From Heliocybe sulcata (Eukaryota > Basidiomycota > Agaricomycetes > Gloeophyllales > Gloeophyllaceae): 64,000 nucleotides of DNA. The stretch lies in the NCBI GenBank assembly GCA_004369045.1, contig ML213511.1, positions 942,978 through 1,006,977 on the forward strand, written 5' to 3'. Below are positions 59,320-64,000 of the stretch, in pieces. The notes beneath the pieces are model-generated. The model was not told where the DNA came from. It saw only the letters and a list, made by a program, of their open reading frames with translations, and made no database searches. How positions within the stretch are numbered: position 1 is the first letter of the stretch; each line of letters starts with the position of its first letter. A program made the translations under genes and the position numbers.

Positions 59320-61463
59320 ATGCCTCCGTCTGCGAGTCTAATCTTCGCTCCTGATACCTCCTTCCGCCATGATATTCGCGAATCGCTATGGGACGCCACG
59401 ACAATATTGATGCACAGAGCGGCGGCAGAAGATGAAGGTTTGGGTGCAAAGCTGAGTGTGATGAGCATCATTTTTGTTGTCTCCCTCTTCGGTACGCCAT
59501 TATTTATACTGCACATCTTACCTGACCCAACACCGCCTTCCTCAAGCCGCCTCCTTCCCGACACTCTCGCGACGCGTACGGTTTCTGCGCATTCCCCGTA
59601 TCGTTTTCTTCATCGGGAAGCATTTTGGTACAGGTGTAATTCTCTCCACGGCCTTCGTACATCTCCTGCAAGACGCCTTCGAGGCCCTTGCGAAATCCGG
59701 CCGTATTGGGGATTTTACAGGCATTATCGTCCTGGCGAGCCTGCTAACCATTTTCCTCATCGAATGTGCGCCCCCAAATTTTCTCGTAAAATGTTTTTCT
59801 GAACCTGTAAGCTAGATATATCGACCGCATACGTCGACACGCTCCAATCCTATTCCTCACCGCCCTCCACCCCTACTTCCCCCCAATCCCGTTTCCCTGG
59901 CTCCAGCGCCACCATCACCCCGCCCGCGGAATCCTCCGACATTGCCGCCCAGGGCCTCTACATTCTTCCGGAATCTCCAGCCCCGAGAGACGAGCACACG
60001 CCCCTCCTCCAGCCCCCCGCATCACAGCCTCGACCACAACTGAGCCAGACTCTGCCCTGCTCCTCCCGCCCCCCACCCACATCCTCCCGCCCAAAGGGCA
60101 TGCTCACCCCCAACCAATCTCAGTCAAATTCATACTTTCCATCCCGGCGGGACTCGTACTACCGCCGATCGCAGCACTCGCATTCTCATACGGGCGTGGA
60201 AGCAGATATATTTGAGGGTGGCCATCACCGGCACGAGCCGCGTTCGCACCATGCGAGCCATGTTACGGACCGGAGGAGGAGCTTTATGGCCGGGCAGCTG
60301 GAGGAGGAGTTGAGTAGGGATCGGGAAGCGGAGGAGGCGAGGAAAGTCGACGAGGAGTCCGTGCGGGATGAGCCTCAGCAGAATGGGCGTCACCATCACC
60401 ACCAGCATCAAAACGGACATGGGGGACATGGTGCGGGACACGCGGGCCACTCACACGCGATTGGGTGGGAGAGCGATGATGAGTTTGAGCACGGGATGGA
60501 TGAAGAGGGGCATGGAGTTATAGTCGGACAGAAGAGAGTTGTTGTTGGGATCCTGGTGCGCTCACCTGCCCATACTCCGGTTTTCCTTCCCTTGAATAAC
60601 AGACGGTCGACTCAAATAGGTCCTGCAACTGGGAATCATGATCCACTCGCTCGTGATCGGGCTGACGTTGGCAATTACAAGCGGGGGCGGGTTCAGTGAG
60701 TCCCGGTAGATTTCTTTCCTCGCCAGGCAGGTTATGTTAAATGGGTGCCGTAGCGTCGCTCGTGTTCGCGATCATCTTCCACCAGCTCTTCGAGGGTCTC
60801 TCCCTGGGGATCCGGATCGCCCAATTGCCTACCTCCGCCTCGCACGCTCATCAACATAAGAATGGGAATGACGATCACGGTGAGCTCGTATCATTACAAG
60901 TGAGTTTTGGTGGCAATGCTAATCTCTTTGTTACATTCAGATCACGGAGACCATAAACCGTACCTCCGCTTCCTCAAGCCGACGCTGATGGCACTCTTTG
61001 CGCTCACGACACCCCTTGGGATTTTACTAGGGATCTTACTCTTCTCCTCCCCATCCACGTCCTCGCCTTCTGATCCGCAAAGCTCACTGGTAAGCGTCCT
61101 GCCGCAACTCGCACCAGTCACACTGTCATTAACAAATCCCTTCTACCTCCTCTCTCGCACTAACAAATTCACACCTTGATCGCGATTTCAATGATGAACC
61201 TGGAATCAGACCCTAATCCGAGGCATAATGTGTGCAGTCTCGGCGGGTATGCTGATCTACGCGGCGACAGTGGAGATGCTCGCGGCGGACTTTGTCATGG
61301 ACCCAGCGAGCTGGCGGGCGGGCGTGAGGAGGCAGGTGGTGGCGATTGGGAGTCTGGTGGCGGGTGCGGTGGGGATGAGTCTGGTTGGGATGTGAGTGTA
61401 TCTGTCTTTTGTCTTTGTGTTGGCATGCTCATTCAAGGGTCGGTGCTTTTTAGGATGGATTAA
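59320..61463 (+). CDS. ZIP-family zinc/iron transporter
   Basis: This is a membrane transporter of the ZIP family, which moves zinc or related divalent metals toward the cytoplasm. Eight exons (59320-59491, 59547-59765, 59816-60555, 60620-60695, 60754-60879, 60941-61089, 61210-61391, 61454-61463) join in frame to 557 residues. Early helices include RIVFFIGKHFGTGVIL and STAFVHLLQDAFEAL. A very long loop of about 245 residues after the third helix is Ser/Pro-rich then His-rich (HRHEPRSHHASH and HHHHQHQNGHGGHGAGH). The ZIP signature follows in helices IV and V: GIMIHSLVIGLTLAITSGG and IIFHQLFEGLSLG. The last exon is only 10 bp. Confidence 0.9.
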
Positions 61464-64000
61464 ATGCGCTGCTTGAGCGCTGGAGGATGGTAGTTGATCC
61501 GGCTCTACAACGTTTGGTCGAGTGCCATCCCCACGGCACGATAAGATGGGACGTTGAGTGGCTAGCCGTATCACTGTTTTTGTTTTGGAGATGTCTGAGG
61601 TCGCTTATGGGTTCTTGTAGAATATACCTTGTGTTAATAGAACAAAAGTTGCTCTGTGGAGGACCTGCCGAGATTGGCGAGTTAAAAGGTAGTCGCGACG
61701 CGTGGACAATTGCGCGAAGTCGGCCATTTAAGACATTTCACGGCATCTACATTCTACATAACAAATCAGGAGGCATGAAGCGTTGTGATGCGCTCGAGTA
61801 CGAGCGCTCGAGTACGAGTGGTCATTCAAGTTGAATTGCCTCTGAGTCGGCACTTGCCGGGTCGTCCCGCACTTTTCATCCCGACTCTCTCACCTCAGGC
61901 AGGGCGAGATGTATGATGTCATACACTGCGAGGCCCTTTTTTGTGCTTGCTAGAAAGGGCTTCGCAGGCCTCATCTTCGCAGATGTTCCCTATACATTCC
62001 ATTAATAGTTTTGGCCTCATTTGGACATGATCCGCTGCATCTACCGCTCCTCTGTTGCGGTCGGGCAGGCCCTCGCAATCACTGCGGAACTCGCAATCTG
62101 CTACAGGTCCGGATAGCGTCGGGAGAGGCCACTTATCCCGACACTATTCGGACTCCGGGTAACATCCTTACCGTCCTTGCGCAGATCCAGGAACCGCCGC
62201 GTTTTCGGGGGTCAAAGTCTGTATAAGTCGACTTTCCGGACCCCATGTGATGGGATAGCTATGCGAGGTAGTCCCCTTGCCAAACATGCTATTCCGACTT
62301 CTAGAGCTGAATAGGTGACATTTCCAGAGTAGTAATAGATTTGCAATAATGTATTTTATTCCTATATCGCAACACGGTGAAATTTTACAAATATACATGC
62401 ATATATCCTGGGGCGCCCCCTCCCTCGTTCGCGCCCTTCTCGTTACGCAGACACTACCGGCACTATGACCACGATATAACAGACCTGTGAATGCAAGGCG
62501 AGATGTGGCGCATCCACCCGGTTGTGTAAAACTGATGCCTGCCGTAGGAGAGCGTCGTGTAGTCTCCGCACGCCATGCATCCGCCTGCAAAACAAAGCTA
62601 TCAGCAACTCGGCCCGAATGCCATGGAGATGCAGAGGGTACGCACCTCTCAATGCCCATCATATCCATCTTGTTTGTTGCCTGATATTCGCGGCAGAAGA
62701 TGACCTAGAGTGCGACACATGACATGCAGTCGCCGAGCCAGGACCCAAGCCCCAAACTCCATAGACATGCTTCTGAGCCTCCCGGAATGCAGGCTCTTCG
62801 CGGCACTACTCGATGTCGGCCGAGGTGCGCGGTGGTCGGTCCTCGGAGCCTCCTCGACTTGGATATTTAGCCTCAGCTGGACTAGTCAGTGGTCGCTGTT
62901 GCTCCATGCTTCGTCCCCGGCAATCCTTTTGCCCTCAGTTAGCATAGATCTTGTATTCGGCTGGTCACTCACCTTACAGCGCTCCATAGCGCCTTCACCG
63001 CCCGTGCCGATGCCATTCAACATCCTACACCTGATGCTATAGCTCACCTTCTAGTTTCAGTACACCAGCTGCGGGACTGTGTTGCCAATAGAGGGTTCAT
63101 TCATGCGGACACGGGAATTTGGAATCTAGCTGGAACCAGAGACGCTCGTGGAGGTGACCTGCTGTTCTGGACACCCCTGCTTCTGAGCACAGACTAATAC
63201 TGCATGTAGCGTGATCTAATTTGTTCTTACTATGTACTTTTGTCGTTCTTGTTTGCCCTTGGATAACAAGCTCCGGCAGCATACAAACTCTCGTTCTTGG
63301 CCTTCGTCGCAGGCTTCGGCGTAGAGTCGAAGCTTCTCGTTCATGTCGTCAGCTATCGGGCAGTTGGTGTCAGGAAGTTCTAGATAGACAGGGGTCATCG
63401 TCGTCGCTGTGCCCAGTGACAGAGAGGCCGTCTTCATCGTGGTAGATGTAGAGAAGAAAGGAGCGCATACACGCGTTACGCCGGTGACTTAGCAAGAAAT
63501 TAGAGGTTGCGTCCCGCGGACTTTGCCAGAGGACCAGAAAGGTGATCTGGTTGACTTTCCTGTATTAAATCAGGATGTAATAGACAAGATACCCGGCGTT
63601 GGGGTAGATTGACTATCCAGTCCGGGAAAAGGAACGGACAGGTCACTCAATACATGTGTCCGCAGTCTGAAAAGGTGATTGCACACCGGACGAAGGTGCC
63701 AGGGATATTTTCGACGAAAAAGACGGGATTTGTGAGCGCCGTGCTGCAAAAGACGGTATATGTCTCCTTTCCGGGTCTGGATAGGCTCGGAAGAATTTGA
63801 GAGTTCCGCAGTGAATGACATCGTGCGGCATTCATCTTGTGTGTCCTTGCAACATTTCCACTTGAATTTATTGGTTTGTACTCCATAAATATCACTGTGT
63901 AGACTGGCATCCTGTACATTCCTGTATTAATTGACATTGTATATACTATTTATAGGCTACTTGAGCCATGTGGGAGATGTTCCACCAATGTCATCTGCGA
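61464..64000. other. Right-end region without a recognised gene
   Basis: The last 2.5 kb shows no intact gene. Short open frames (for example minus 63216-63437 and 62168-62668) carry no family signature; a gene running off the right edge cannot be excluded. A perfect 14-bp tandem repeat, cgctcgagtacgag twice, lies at 61791-61818. Confidence 0.4.

Overview
The window looks like nuclear DNA of a filamentous basidiomycete, most likely an Agaricomycete. Genes are packed on both strands and cut by many introns of about 50 bp with GT..AG borders. The proteins are fungal or eukaryotic housekeeping proteins mixed with families typical of mushroom-forming fungi: BNR_4 secreted proteins, kinases with an MLKL-like N-terminus, SigF-like NTF2 proteins and ZIP transporters. 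No bacterial, viral or intact transposon genes were recognised. Splice models were built by eye. Where exon coordinates are listed, the joined exons close in one frame without a stop.

Layout. 0-10 kb: a secreted BNR_4 protein, a membrane-anchored low-complexity protein with 69-bp internal repeats, a decayed FAD monooxygenase, the transcription repressor subunit NC2-alpha and the GINS subunit Sld5. 10-17 kb: two divergently transcribed coiled-coil proteins with nuclear-type basic tails, which look like distant paralogues, on either side of a 4.7-kb stretch without genes. 17-30 kb: a housekeeping block of Tom70, a conserved hypothetical protein, tafazzin, an EamA/DMT transporter, beta-tubulin and maleylacetate reductase. 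30-36 kb: a tandem segmental duplication in which each unit carries an atypical kinase-like gene and a small NTF2-like gene. Unit A is broken in both genes; unit B reads intact in both. 36-54 kb: a membrane protein, Dph2, an MLKL-like kinase, a second kinase, Ypp1/TTC7, a six-exon SigF-like NTF2 gene and a decayed kinase that is an inverted paralogue of the second kinase. 55-64 kb is mostly empty, with a diverged tandem array near 57.5-58.1 kb and a ZIP metal transporter at 59.3-61.5 kb.

How the genes relate. Several are unrelated core functions: replication (Sld5), transcription (NC2-alpha), mitochondrial import (Tom70), cardiolipin remodelling (tafazzin), cytoskeleton (beta-tubulin), diphthamide synthesis (Dph2) and plasma-membrane PI4-kinase scaffolding (Ypp1). 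Maleylacetate reductase and the dead flavin monooxygenase both belong to aromatic-ring catabolism, which fits a plant-matter-degrading fungus, although they lie about 23 kb apart. The accessory parts (30-36 kb and 42-55 kb) show local duplication followed by loss of one copy, in kinase and NTF2-fold families.
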